DNA of 64,000 nt, from contig NZ_JMLS01000002.1 in assembly GCF_000686845.1 (NCBI RefSeq), forward strand, positions 310,001 to 374,000, read 5' to 3'. The number at the start of each line of letters is the position of its first letter. Position 1 is the first letter of the stretch. The DNA comes from Paenibacillus sp. UNC451MF (GTDB lineage: Bacteria > Bacillota > Bacilli > Paenibacillales > NBRC-103111). Made by a program: the position numbers and the translations under genes. Below the pieces are notes generated by a model, which was given only the letters and a program-made list of their open reading frames with translations, was not told where the DNA came from and ran no database searches. Positions 1 to 9,034 of this stretch are shown piece by piece.

Positions 1-3000
1 TTCGTTGTTCTCTTTACCTTCTACTAGCTTTTGTTTCTTCATCGCAGCTACTGCACCTTTGGCCCATGCTGGAACATCCTTGTCGTCAGCAAAACCGGTC
101 ACAGAATTAGCTTCGATAGTCAGACCCAAAGCATTAGCAAGCATTACGGCCATCTCAGCACGTGTGATTTGTGCATTTGGACGGAAGCTTCCATCCTCAT
201 ATCCTTTTACAATTCCTGCTTGGAACGCTTGCGCGACTGCTTTTTGCGCCCAGCTTCCAATCTCTGCTGTATCTGTGAAAGTCAGCGCTGCACCTTCTCC
301 TTGCGGCTTCAGTGTGTTCATCAGCATAAGGGCAAATTCCGCTCTTGTCACCGTATTATTTGGCTTGAATGTGCCGTCTGGGTAACCGCTGACGATTCCA
401 TTGCTTACTGCTTTCTTAATGTTAATCTCTGCCCAATGTCCAGTAATATCACTCAAGTTAACCGTAGGAATTGGTGCCGCAGAGTCTACCGCGAATACCG
501 CATATTTCGTAAAGTGATCGACTTCTACGGAAATTTTATTTCCATTGATTTTGCTGCCTTTGACTTCTACCCACACCTTCTTCACTTCATCATAGTAGAA
601 GACAGCAGCCGTCTGGTTATTCTTCAAGCTTGCTGGATTAAAGGTAAAGGTCAACGTAACCGGATTACTGAAGTTCTCTGAGAAATTCTTTAGAATCTCA
701 AATATCGAGCTAAGCAGAACCTCTTTGTTCTTAAGTAAAGCTTGAGTATCTGCCACTTTCTCAATCGTCAACTTCAGTTCTTTGTTTGTAGCATTGGACG
801 GAATAGAGATGACGATTTCATTCCCTAAACCAACTTCTCCCGACTTACCTACAGGAAGCGTTAGTTTCCCATCCGTTGCGGTCACTTTGGTATCGCTAGG
901 AGTCGAACCTCCACCGCCGTTTCCACTGCTGCCTCGACCGCCACTACCAGGTACGCGGCTCACGATGATACTGTAGGTTTTCGTTGTACCGTCTTGTGCT
1001 GTTACTACAACATTGATGGTATTGCTACCTATCTGTAGGTTAATTGCTCCGCTCGCTTGTCCGCTTATGACAGGACTTCCGTTCACCGTCATTGTAGCGT
1101 TCTTGTCGTATATATTTGCCGTTACGGTAATGCTCGATACAGCCGTAGCTACATTTGCACTGTAAGCCGTTGTACCGGAGGCAAATACAGGACTCAGAGT
1201 ACCGTTCGACAAGGTCAAGGAGCTCAAGTCTGCGTTGCTGCTAGTTGCTGGAGCACGATTCACAGTTACTCTATAGTTCTTCGTAGTGCCGTTCTGCGCT
1301 GTCACTACGACAGTGATGGTATTGTTACCTGTCTGAAGATTAATAGCTCCGCTTGCTTGACCGCTTAGGACAGGATTCCCGTTCACAGTCATCGTAGCAT
1401 TACTATCACTTACAGTTGCTGTTAGTGTAAGGCTTGATACAACGCTCTCCACACTCGAAGTGTAAGTCGTTATGTCGGATGCAAATGCAGGATTTAGGTT
1501 ACCGCTCGACAAGGTCAAGGAGCTCAAATCTGCATTGCTGCTAGCTGCTGGAGCACGATTCACAGTTACTCTATAGTTCTTCGTCGTGCCGTTCTGCGCT
1601 GTCACTACGACAGTGATGGTATTGTTACCTGTCTGAAGATTAATAGCTCCGCTTGCTTGACCGCTTAGGATCGGATTCCCGTTCACAGTCAGTGTAGCGT
1701 TGCTATCATATACACTTGCCGTTACAGAAAGACTCGATACACCGTTATCCACACTCGAAGTGTAAGCCGTTGTGTCGGATGCAAATACAGGACTCAGAGT
1801 ACCGTTCGACAAGGTCAAGGAGCTCAAGTCTGCGTTGCTGCTGCTTGTGATCGTTAAATCATAGGTACCTACGGCTTGCTGAACTACGCCAGTCGAAACA
1901 AACGTACCATCGACCGTAGTTGCCGTAATAGTAACCTTACCTGCCGCAACACCCGTTACTTTACCGTTCTTATCAACAGTCGCAATAGCTGGATCGCTGG
2001 ACTTCCAGATTACTTCAGCCACTGTTGCAGTGCTTGGTGTAATTTGCGCCTGAAGCTGTACAGAGTCCTTCGAGTTCAGGACTGACGGTCCGGTAATAGC
2101 AACTCCTGTAGGAGGCGTATACTCCGGATCTTCCTGAGGGAACACAGGACGCAGCTTCCAATAGCTATTCCACTGATTGCTTGAATTTCCATTGCCCGCA
2201 ATTCTAATAAACCGCGCTTGTACAGGTGTATCAAATGTAAATGTCTGCAAGGTATTTTTTGTAAGTGATTTCTCGACAGGGGTGACTGTAAGCGAGTTCA
2301 TGTACGTATTCGATTCTGTGTTCCATGATGTTGGCGACGCCGTAGTGTTGCTAACTACGGTTCCGGACGGAACAAACGACCAGTTCTGACCATCCATCGA
2401 GTATTCAACTCTTAACTTATAGGAGCGTGGGCTGCTTGGATTTTCTACAAATCCGATTTGCACGCCATTTACTGTTTTGGCCGTTTCACCTAAGTACATT
2501 CTAATCCATGCAGCACCGCTTGCCGCCCAACGGAGCGAGGTTGCACCGGCGTAGTCCGCAGGATTCAATACGTTTACTGCATAATTGGAATTGCTCGAAT
2601 CCACTTGCTGGTCGCTTGCAATCACGATCGGCGACTTTTGGATAGTCGTAATCGCTACGCTATAGAAGTTTTTCATGCCTTTAACATCTGTCAGCGTAAT
2701 TTGAGCAATTCCGTCTTGAGGATAATCAATATCAACAGTAACTCCCGCATCCGCTTGAGCAGCGATCTCCAGGTTCTTGGAGTAGTCATAATCAAGAGGA
2801 AGAGTAATGGTATAACTGTAAACATCCGGCGAGAATCCGGTAACCGGCTGACCTCCCACATTAAGACTTACGAGCTTTGGCCGCTCTGCGCTTGCCTGGT
2901 CATCCATCGGCGGAACGGTACTCACCTCAAGATTGGCAGCTGCTTGCGGGCCATGGCTGTTAATAAGTTGCTGGACATAAAGGCTGTCTGGCATTTTATT

Positions 3001-6000
3001 AGCTGCCGGAGTCACTTTTTGAGTCATGCTGTATTCGTATGCCTCAAAATTCGGCACAATACCGCCATTAAGTCCCGCATTCTTCATGTTATCGGATGCA
3101 GACTTGTCAGGCTTCTGACGCCCCGTAGACGGGTCGGTAGCTGAGCCCAAACGATTGTTGGCATTATCGAATACATGCCCGATAACGTAGTTAGGTGAGA
3201 GCTGAGGCTGTGATGCTATAAACGGACCAGTGAAGTTATACAGCATATAGTTAACTCCTGCCCAGCCGTGGGAAGTCCCCATGTTCCATCGGTTTTGCAG
3301 ATAGATCCGCGCACTTACATTGTCATACAGTCCGCCTGATGACCAGCGGAAATGCGGCTCAGACGCATTCGATGTATACTCACTAATGCTGTTGTAGAAT
3401 ACATTAGGACCTGAAGTATACGAATCCACGATGAATGCATGGCGCATATATCTGGAGTACACGCGTTGCGTAAACATGTATTCCGAGTTTTTGTAATAAA
3501 CGGAATAACGGCGCTCACCTGCATCCATGAGGCTTACAGGATCCAGAACGTTACCGTCCTGAACGGTAATATTTCGAGAATTTCCGTCAGTAACGAATGC
3601 ACTGTCGATATGGTATGTCGTAAAGTTACGCATCCATCCGTCACGAACGTTCACCATCGCGACAAATACTTGCGCGTGGTTTTCATCATTATAAGACAAG
3701 AAGTTTTTTCCGTATTTTTGTGATAAAAGTGGCTTGTTTGTATTGTAAAAATGCGAGATGCCCTGAATATTTTCAACACCTACATTACTAATACGACCGC
3801 CATCGGTTACTTTCACTACTTTGGCAATTCCCCAGCGCATGTCGAGATTGTCCGATAGCGGTTCTGCAAACGTTATCAATTTATTGGCAGCATCGATGCT
3901 CTTGATCGTACGTTCCGCCGTGAATGGCGTACCGGCAAATCCGCTTTCCAAATTACCGTTTGGAAGCCAGTTGCTTGCGCCGTCCACTTTATCCATGTAC
4001 ATTGCTTTTACCCAGTTTGCATTGACCGCCTTCTGTACGCTGACGATATCACCAACTGAAAGACCGGTTACACTTGCAACATGCACGAAATTTTGACCGG
4101 CACCTACATATTGATCCGTGATAGGTGTAGATGTAGATGTGTTTGCTACACCCTGTCCGTTAAAGTTAATTAATGTGCTGTTTGAAGTTTTGGTATACGG
4201 ACTGCCTGTCGTCTTAGCATGATCAGGCGGGGGAGTATAAGCATCCTTATCTACTATTCTCCAAGTTGAAATCAGCTTGGTTACTCCCGGCTCAGCTTCT
4301 TCACTTGCTATTTGTTCGTCATATGGATTTCCAGCCGAACCATCTCCTACAATCGCAGTGGCAGTTCCTGCCCCTGCTCCGCGAATAACGACTCCTGATG
4401 TGGTTACGTTAAGCGGTTTGCTGATGCGGAATACTCCGGGTTCCAAATAGACAGAACCGCGGAATCCGTCTTCTTGAATCGGGTATCTTGAAACATAGTC
4501 AATAGCATCTTGGATAGTCTGCCACGCATCTGCGGTATTATCGGCAAGAGGCGATACCTTCACGCGCACCGGCACATTCGGAATAGCTGCACCTCCGCCT
4601 TTGTATCCGACAGACGAATAATCCATAACTTGATTGCCTTTGTAATCCGGTATGTAAGTTATTTTACCGGAACCGTCCATCTGTATAGCAGGATATGTGC
4701 TATTGGCCCATGAATCCGGGCTCACATTGGCAACGTTTGCATTATTGGAGTTTTGAACATTAGGAATGGATTTGTAGTTCGCAAAATCATTAATTGCTGT
4801 AAAGTAATAATTGTCATACAGTGTATTTCCGTTGTTTGTAAGCGTAAAAGCCGCCTTATAGGTTCCTGCAGCCAACGCTACGGAATCTGGGATAGATAGT
4901 ACAGCGTTTCCACCCGCATCCACACTAGTCGCAGGGAAGCTGTATACCTGCGTACCATTTGGTGCAGTCAGCGTTCCAGTAACGGAAGTTCCTGCAAGCG
5001 CTTTCGTCACATTGAAAACTGGATACTTATTGGATGCTGCATTAGCATCTACAACAGCCGGGCGACCGATGGTAAGGCTCATTCCCGGATAGTTGGGCGT
5101 GATGATGGCATGACCACTGCCCCGATTATTCAAATAAGCATCGGCATAATTAGGAGCCAAGACACTTAGGTCATATTGCACTTTAGAACCACCGGAAAAA
5201 TACAATGTCAGCGAGGTATTTCCTTCCGGAAGGGAATCAAGATAAGTGTTTGTAAATGTGGCAATTTGCGTGCCTCCCGTTACAGCACCCAGGATATAAT
5301 CTTGAGTCTGATTAAGATACACGGAATTTGTAACCGAATTTGTCATGGTTATGCCTGTAAGGGATGCGCCGTTAAGAGTAATCGTTGTCGAAGACGTGCT
5401 GCCAGTCCCTTTTACATATGAGCCCGTGTTAGGTGAAATGATAGGGTTGGTCGGAGATCCCAATATTTTTAAATTGGACATCCCAATCGTACCTGGATTG
5501 CCTGGAATCAACGTGTAATGGATCATCACATAACGAGCCGTTACAGGAGTTGAGAATGTTCCGGTAGTTGTGGCAGTCCACTTGCTACTATCATTATTGC
5601 TTGGTGTTAGCGAGCCCCAATTGGGATCATTAGCAGCAATACTATCTGGAACCTCAACTTTTTTCGCTAGTTTCCAGGATTTTAAGTTCCAGTCATACTT
5701 ACTCGGAGTTGAATTATTAACCGTTGGTAGCTGCCCCCAAATCGTATCATCCGAGGTGTATACGACATCATAGACCGACATTCGTGCCTTTACACTAGAA
5801 AATCCAGCCGGAATGTCAAAGCTGACTTCTTCAAAGGTTTTATCCTCTCCCAAATCGACTGCTAGCCAAAGGGAACTAGTGGTGCCGGATTGCGGAAAAA
5901 CATTCGCGGCTGTTCCGCCAATTTGCCAGAATTCGGAGCCGTTATGTGCAACCGCAAATGGCGCTTTTTTAGTACTATTCTCTGAACTTACCTTAACGTT

Positions 6001-6141
6001 TGCACCGGTAGTTAAAGCACTCGGAGCAATGTCAATTTTACCTGATGCTGCATGAGAAGCCTTCGGTGGTACAACAAATAGACCGATAATTAAAGTCAAT
6101 ATTAACAGGATAGATAGAGTTTTGTTAAAAGTTTTGTTCAA
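1..6141 (-). CDS. Giant SLH-anchored secreted beta-helix protein, probable polysaccharide lyase (3' end outside window)
   Basis: The frame is open from a TTG start at 6141, preceded by AAGGAG, to the left window edge, giving at least 2047 residues with the C-terminus missing. Order seen: signal peptide (residues 1-32, ending ASHAAS); a discoidin-like N-terminal region; a strand-rich segment with DYKGNQVMDYSSVGYKGGG near residue 500; a right-handed beta-helix-like region to about 1000 containing SEPHFRWSSGGL at 927-938; a second discoidin-like domain (about 1180-1340); a Big_2 Ig-like domain (about 1345-1425); three cadherin-like repeats (about 1430-1730); a Gly/Ser linker; and SLH repeats from about 1892, the third cut by the edge. 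SLH domains attach proteins to pyruvylated wall polymer, so it should sit on the cell surface. Polysaccharide lyase or hydrolase activity is inferred from the fold and neighbours. It is paralogous to the gene at 25613-30910. Confidence 0.85.
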   Translation of the reverse strand, partial: MNKTFNKTLSILLILTLIIGLFVVPPKASHAASGKIDIAPSALTTGANVKVSSENSTKKAPFAVAHNGSEFWQIGGTAANVFPQSGTTSSLWLAVDLGEDKTFEEVSFDIPAGFSSVKARMSVYDVVYTSDDTIWGQLPTVNNSTPSKYDWNLKSWKLAKKVEVPDSIAANDPNWGSLTPSNNDSSKWTATTTGTFSTPVTARYVMIHYTLIPGNPGTIGMSNLKILGSPTNPIISPNTGSYVKGTGSTSSTTITLNGASLTGITMTNSVTNSVYLNQTQDYILGAVTGGTQIATFTNTYLDSLPEGNTSLTLYFSGGSKVQYDLSVLAPNYADAYLNNRGSGHAIITPNYPGMSLTIGRPAVVDANAASNKYPVFNVTKALAGTSVTGTLTAPNGTQVYSFPATSVDAGGNAVLSIPDSVALAAGTYKAAFTLTNNGNTLYDNYYFTAINDFANYKSIPNVQNSNNANVANVSPDSWANSTYPAIQMDGSGKITYIPDYKGNQVMDYSSVGYKGGGAAIPNVPVRVKVSPLADNTADAWQTIQDAIDYVSRYPIQEDGFRGSVYLEPGVFRISKPLNVTTSGVVIRGAGAGTATAIVGDGSAGNPYDEQIASEEAEPGVTKLISTWRIVDKDAYTPPPDHAKTTGSPYTKTSNSTLINFNGQGVANTSTSTPITDQYVGAGQNFVHVASVTGLSVGDIVSVQKAVNANWVKAMYMDKVDGASNWLPNGNLESGFAGTPFTAERTIKSIDAANKLITFAEPLSDNLDMRWGIAKVVKVTDGGRISNVGVENIQGISHFYNTNKPLLSQKYGKNFLSYNDENHAQVFVAMVNVRDGWMRNFTTYHIDSAFVTDGNSRNITVQDGNVLDPVSLMDAGERRYSVYYKNSEYMFTQRVYSRYMRHAFIVDSYTSGPNVFYNSISEYTSNASEPHFRWSSGGLYDNVSARIYLQNRWNMGTSHGWAGVNYMLYNFTGPFIASQPQLSPNYVIGHVFDNANNRLGSATDPSTGRQKPDKSASDNMKNAGLNGGIVPNFEAYEYSMTQKVTPAANKMPDSLYVQQLINSHGPQAAANLEVSTVPPMDDQASAERPKLVSLNVGGQPVTGFSPDVYSYTITLPLDYDYSKNLEIAAQADAGVTVDIDYPQDGIAQITLTDVKGMKNFYSVAITTIQKSPIVIASDQQVDSSNSNYAVNVLNPADYAGATSLRWAASGAAWIRMYLGETAKTVNGVQIGFVENPSSPRSYKLRVEYSMDGQNWSFVPSGTVVSNTTASPTSWNTESNTYMNSLTVTPVEKSLTKNTLQTFTFDTPVQARFIRIAGNGNSSNQWNSYWKLRPVFPQEDPEYTPPTGVAITGPSVLNSKDSVQLQAQITPSTATVAEVIWKSSDPAIATVDKNGKVTGVAAGKVTITATTVDGTFVSTGVVQQAVGTYDLTITSSSNADLSSLTLSNGTLSPVFASDTTAYTSSVDNGVSSLSVTASVYDSNATLTVNGNPILSGQASGAINLQTGNNTITVVVTAQNGTTKNYRVTVNRAPAASSNADLSSLTLSSGNLNPAFASDITTYTSSVESVVSSLTLTATVSDSNATMTVNGNPVLSGQASGAINLQTGNNTITVVVTAQNGTTKNYRVTVNRAPATSSNADLSSLTLSNGTLSPVFASGTTAYSANVATAVSSITVTANIYDKNATMTVNGSPVISGQASGAINLQIGSNTINVVVTAQDGTTKTYSIIVSRVPGSGGRGSSGNGGGGSTPSDTKVTATDGKLTLPVGKSGEVGLGNEIVISIPSNATNKELKLTIEKVADTQALLKNKEVLLSSIFEILKNFSENFSNPVTLTFTFNPASLKNNQTAAVFYYDEVKKVWVEVKGSKINGNKISVEVDHFTKYAVFAVDSAAPIPTVNLSDITGHWAEINIKKAVSNGIVSGYPDGTFKPNNTVTRAEFALMLMNTLKPQGEGAALTFTDTAEIGSWAQKAVAQAFQAGIVKGYEDGSFRPNAQITRAEMAVMLANALGLTIEANSVTGFADDKDVPAWAKGAVAAMKKQKLVEGKENNE
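954..1853 (-). repeat. Three in-frame tandem 300-bp repeats encoding cadherin-like domains
   Basis: Three copies follow in exact 300-bp register (about 954-1253, 1254-1553 and 1554-1853) inside the giant SLH gene. Landmarks such as GACAAGGTCAAGGAGCTCAA recur at 1207, 1507 and 1807, the middle copy with one central A/G run shared with the others. The middle and right copies are nearly identical over more than 100 bp (1250-1370 versus 1550-1670). Each unit encodes one 100-residue beta-sandwich of the cadherin-like type found in Gram-positive surface proteins, with a conserved core of the form INLQxGxNTIxVVVTAQxGTTK. The length is a multiple of three, so copy-number change by recombination would keep the frame. 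Confidence 0.88.
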
Positions 6142-6159
6142 TAGTTGCTCACTCCTTAA

Positions 6160-6173
6160 TTAAATCGCTTTCA
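6160..6173 (-). promoter_or_regulatory. cre-like (CcpA) box upstream of the SLH giant
   Basis: On the minus strand this reads TGAAAGCGATTTAA, 12 of 14 positions of the Bacillota cre consensus TGWAARCGYTWNCW. It lies about 19 bp upstream of the TTG start, next to the ribosome binding site. That position fits catabolite repression by blocking. Binding is inferred, not shown. Confidence 0.45.
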
Positions 6174-6373
6174 TTTCCATAAACAGCCAATAAACTTCCA
6201 GTTAACTTAATAACCGATGTAATCACCCCCGAATCTTTAAGTTTACATTAGCATAATTTAGTTGAATTCTATATCGCTAAAAAATGAAAAAATGTTGTTA
6301 AAATACGATGAAAACAAAAAGCAGCAATTTTCGATATTTTTCAACGAACTGGAGGTTTGGAATGTAAATAAAT

Positions 6374-6402
6374 GGCATCCCTTTCTTGCCGAAGGGGATG
6401 CC
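6374..6402 (-). terminator. Terminator after the AraC-type regulator gene
   Basis: An inverted repeat GGCATCCC/GGGATGCC is followed on the minus strand by ATTTATTT. It lies in the 323-bp gap 6142-6464, downstream of the regulator stop at 6465. A weaker second hairpin is visible at about 6420-6452. The rest of the gap is AT-rich leader and promoter DNA for the SLH giant. Confidence 0.65.
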
Positions 6403-6464
6403 ACTCAACTCAAGGCCTAGGGAAAATATGGGAAACTCTGTATCCCATTTCCCCCTTGCTTTTA

Positions 6465-7298
6465 TCATGATTTGCGGTACATACGAGGAGCCATTCCAAC
6501 TTCTCTTGCAAAGAGTCTTGTGAAATAAAGCGGATCTTGATAACCCACATCTCTTGCAATTTTCGAAATGGGTTCATTGGTGGAACGAAGCAGCTGCTTC
6601 GCTTTATCCAGCCTGACCTTGTTAATAAACTCGATCGGCGTGTAACCGGAATATTTTTTGAACAAAATCGAATAGTAGCTAGAGGATAGTGAAGCCATAA
6701 CGGCGAGCTTATCGCGTTCTAAAGAGGATTGATAATGATCCTGAATGTACTTCATGGAATCCGCTATGAGTCGAGCCGTTTCGTCTTCAGTGCGAAGCTT
6801 ATAGCTCAGCACTTCGCTCACCCATTTAAGCAGTGTCAAGAAGTGAAGTCTGGCGGTCCATTCCGTACTCGTGTTCTTATCGTTCCACAGCTCATATAGC
6901 TGCTTAAGCCGCCTTTCCAGTTCTGCCAGATCCGCATAGAACGGAAAGACACGATCGAAAGGTAATGGAGCACCGTACTGGCCCAGCTTGACCTGGTTCC
7001 CTTCCCATTCTATGGGATAATAAAGGAAATGGACGCTATAATACGTCAAAGGATCTTCCTGCGCGCTCGACAATACAATATGCTCATCAGGAGCCATATG
7101 CAGAATCGTACCGGGACTCAAGGTCCATTCGGTGCCATTCATTTCAATCGTGCCATTCCCTCCAATGACGCAAACAAAATTGTAAATGCTGGTTTGGTTA
7201 AGCTCAAACCTGTACTTTCTTTGTTTCCAAAATGACTCCCCCCGAAGAAGCACTTCAATCATTTTAGGAAAAAATCGCTCAAAATACTGATCATGCAC
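6465..7298 (-). CDS. AraC-family transcriptional regulator
   Basis: 277 residues. The N-terminal half (about 25-110) resembles the cupin-like effector domain of AraC regulators that control sugar genes in Paenibacillus. The C-terminus carries the double helix-turn-helix, with helices around 194-215 and 243-265 and the family signature ISKIARDVGYQDPLYFTRLF. It lies between the sugar-binding lipoprotein gene (109 bp upstream) and the SLH giant downstream, all on the same strand, so it is the likely local activator of the locus. No separate sensor kinase is present, so the effector is probably a cytosolic oligosaccharide. Assignment to AraC is firm; the ligand is unknown. Confidence 0.93.
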   Translation of the reverse strand: MHDQYFERFFPKMIEVLLRGESFWKQRKYRFELNQTSIYNFVCVIGGNGTIEMNGTEWTLSPGTILHMAPDEHIVLSSAQEDPLTYYSVHFLYYPIEWEGNQVKLGQYGAPLPFDRVFPFYADLAELERRLKQLYELWNDKNTSTEWTARLHFLTLLKWVSEVLSYKLRTEDETARLIADSMKYIQDHYQSSLERDKLAVMASLSSSYYSILFKKYSGYTPIEFINKVRLDKAKQLLRSTNEPISKIARDVGYQDPLYFTRLFAREVGMAPRMYRKS

Positions 7299-7346
7299 CT
7301 ATCTCATCTCCCAAGATGAAGCAAGTTAATACTGCTATCATAGCAC

Positions 7347-7384
7347 AGAACAGCATCCCCCCACATAGCAGGGAATGCTGTTCT
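7347..7384 (-). terminator. Hairpin between the binding-protein and AraC genes
   Basis: The inverted repeat AGAACAGCATCCCC/GGGAATGCTGTTCT spans the short gap after the binding-protein stop. There is no clear T-run on the minus strand, so it may act as an attenuator or mRNA 3'-end stabiliser that raises binding-protein over regulator levels. It need not be a full terminator. Confidence 0.5.
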
Positions 7385-7407
7385 TGAAAGATGCTCTACG
7401 TGCCGGC

Positions 7408-8724
7408 TTACTTCGCTTTCTCGGCAGCAATCGCTTTGTTGATCACCTCTTCGGCGCTGCGCAGCACGGTATTCAAATCTTTGCTTTCCACGATGGCCTT
7501 CTGCAGCTCTTTCATGAACATGTTCTCGGCCTTGACATTCGTTAATCCCGGCTTACGGCCAGGCATGGCCGGTCCCACTTTATTAAAGGAGGCAGCCTTT
7601 ATATTTTTGTCCTTATACATCGGATCGTTTTTCATGAACATTTTTTTGATTTCATCGTTTTTCAAGACCGGAAATACAGCCAAATCCGCAGCGAGCTTGG
7701 CCTGCATGTCGTCTGAAGCAAGCCATGCCGCAACCTGAAATGCAGCGTCCTTATTTTTACTGCTGCTTGTTATATAGATATTGCGGAAATCGGATAACCG
7801 CCCGATTCCCGGCAGTTCCTTGTATGTAGGCATGCTGACGATATCCCACTTGAAGTCCCAATCCATAAAATTCCTGGATGCAAACGTCGTCATCGCTGAA
7901 TGACCATTAATAAACTCTTTCCAATCCACATCCTTATTAATTGTTGTGGAATCAAATTTCAGACCAGGAAGTGTATAAAAGCGTTTCCAGTTCTCGCCGA
8001 TTTTTTTCCATGTTTCCGTATTCACTGCCGCCTTATCTTCCTTCAAACTAAGAATAGGCTCGCCAAACGGATTCTGGGTGAAAAAGGTTTCCATCCAGCG
8101 ATCGGAAAATCCGCGATACTGAATGCCTCCCTCTGCTCGGGTCATGAGCTTGGCAAGCTCATAAACCTCATCCCAAGTCATGCCGTCTTTAGGATAAGGA
8201 ACGCCGAACTTATCGAACAGATCCTTATTGTAATGCATCATCCCTCCGCTCGTGCCGCTAAGCGGTATGCCTGCAATAATGCCTCCTGTCTCATTTTTCA
8301 TCATTTCAAAAGCCATAGGATCGATGCGCGACGTATCGAAATTGTATTTCTTAACCAGCTCGCTTACATCGTATAGCAAGCCGGTCCTTTGCAGATCCGG
8401 AGTAGCTACCCCGCGTCCGACGAACAAATCCGGCATCTCTCCTGACGCAACCAGCGTATCGATGGTGACACCGCCTGTCCCTGTGCTCGGAACCGCTTTC
8501 AAAGTATAATTAGGAAATTTGCTCTTGGCTTGCTGGGCAATATAATCAAATTCGCTCTGTGACATAGACCACATGTAAAAGCTTATTTCTGCAGGCGTAT
8601 TCACTACCTGAGCCAAGTCTGTCTGTGTCCCCCCTTGCTTATTATCGGCTTGTGTTCCCCCACTGGCACACGCCGTAAGCATCAGCGCGACTGCCGAGAA
8701 AGCAATGATCATTTTGTTATTCAT
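7408..8724 (-). CDS. Extracellular solute-binding lipoprotein of a sugar ABC transporter (family 1)
   Basis: 438 residues. A lipoprotein signal peptide ends in lipobox LTAC (cysteine 19), so it should be tethered to the outer face of the membrane. The remainder fits SBP_bac_1 proteins that bind oligosaccharides, with conserved stretches such as PKDGMTWDEVYELAKLMT and AAWLASDDMQAKLAADLAVFP. The ATG follows GGGGGACTACG. No permease or ATPase gene lies nearby, which is unusual for this family, so it must work with components encoded elsewhere. A cre-like box lies directly upstream. Its position between the lyase-like genes and the regulator suggests it captures oligosaccharides released by the surface enzymes. 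Confidence 0.93.
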   Translation of the reverse strand: MNNKMIIAFSAVALMLTACASGGTQADNKQGGTQTDLAQVVNTPAEISFYMWSMSQSEFDYIAQQAKSKFPNYTLKAVPSTGTGGVTIDTLVASGEMPDLFVGRGVATPDLQRTGLLYDVSELVKKYNFDTSRIDPMAFEMMKNETGGIIAGIPLSGTSGGMMHYNKDLFDKFGVPYPKDGMTWDEVYELAKLMTRAEGGIQYRGFSDRWMETFFTQNPFGEPILSLKEDKAAVNTETWKKIGENWKRFYTLPGLKFDSTTINKDVDWKEFINGHSAMTTFASRNFMDWDFKWDIVSMPTYKELPGIGRLSDFRNIYITSSSKNKDAAFQVAAWLASDDMQAKLAADLAVFPVLKNDEIKKMFMKNDPMYKDKNIKAASFNKVGPAMPGRKPGLTNVKAENMFMKELQKAIVESKDLNTVLRSAEEVINKAIAAEKAK

Positions 8725-8737
8725 CGTAGTCCCCCTA

Positions 8738-8751
8738 TAAAAACGTTTTCA
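8738..8751 (-). promoter_or_regulatory. cre-like (CcpA) box upstream of the sugar-binding lipoprotein
   Basis: On the minus strand this is TGAAAACGTTTTTA, 13 of 14 matches to TGWAARCGYTWNCW. It lies 13 bp before the ATG, just upstream of the ribosome binding site. CcpA control is inferred from the match and the sugar-uptake role of the gene. Confidence 0.6.
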
Positions 8752-8979
8752 AAATCCCGTCTATTTCTTCTCCTGCTGTTTTAGATTTGCTTTAATTTTC
8801 AAAAACATATACGATTAGTTAATTCTTAATTAAATTATAAAATCTCTATTTATGAAAGTAAATGGATATCAGTTTAACATATATGGATAATTAGTTGATA
8901 CCTTTTTTACTCATAATGATGGCATAAGCACAAGAAGGATACCTATTGGAGTTATTGAATTCGAACTCATAGTAAAAAC

Positions 8980-9010
8980 AGCATTATCGTCCCAAGGGAG
9001 CGATAATGCT
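8980..9010 (-). terminator. Terminator after the alginate-lyase-family gene
   Basis: The perfect 10-bp stem AGCATTATCG/CGATAATGCT is followed on the minus strand by TTTTTA. It ends the transcript of the gene stopping at 9035. The rest of the 310-bp gap (8725-9034) is AT-rich and probably holds the binding-protein promoter. Confidence 0.8.
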
Positions 9011-9034
9011 GGATGAATGGGACTATCCGTGTTC

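Noticed and set aside
954-1853. Regular repeats considered as a CRISPR array
   Set aside because: The 300-bp period, in-frame coding content and domain-length units show tandem protein repeats, not short repeats with spacers.
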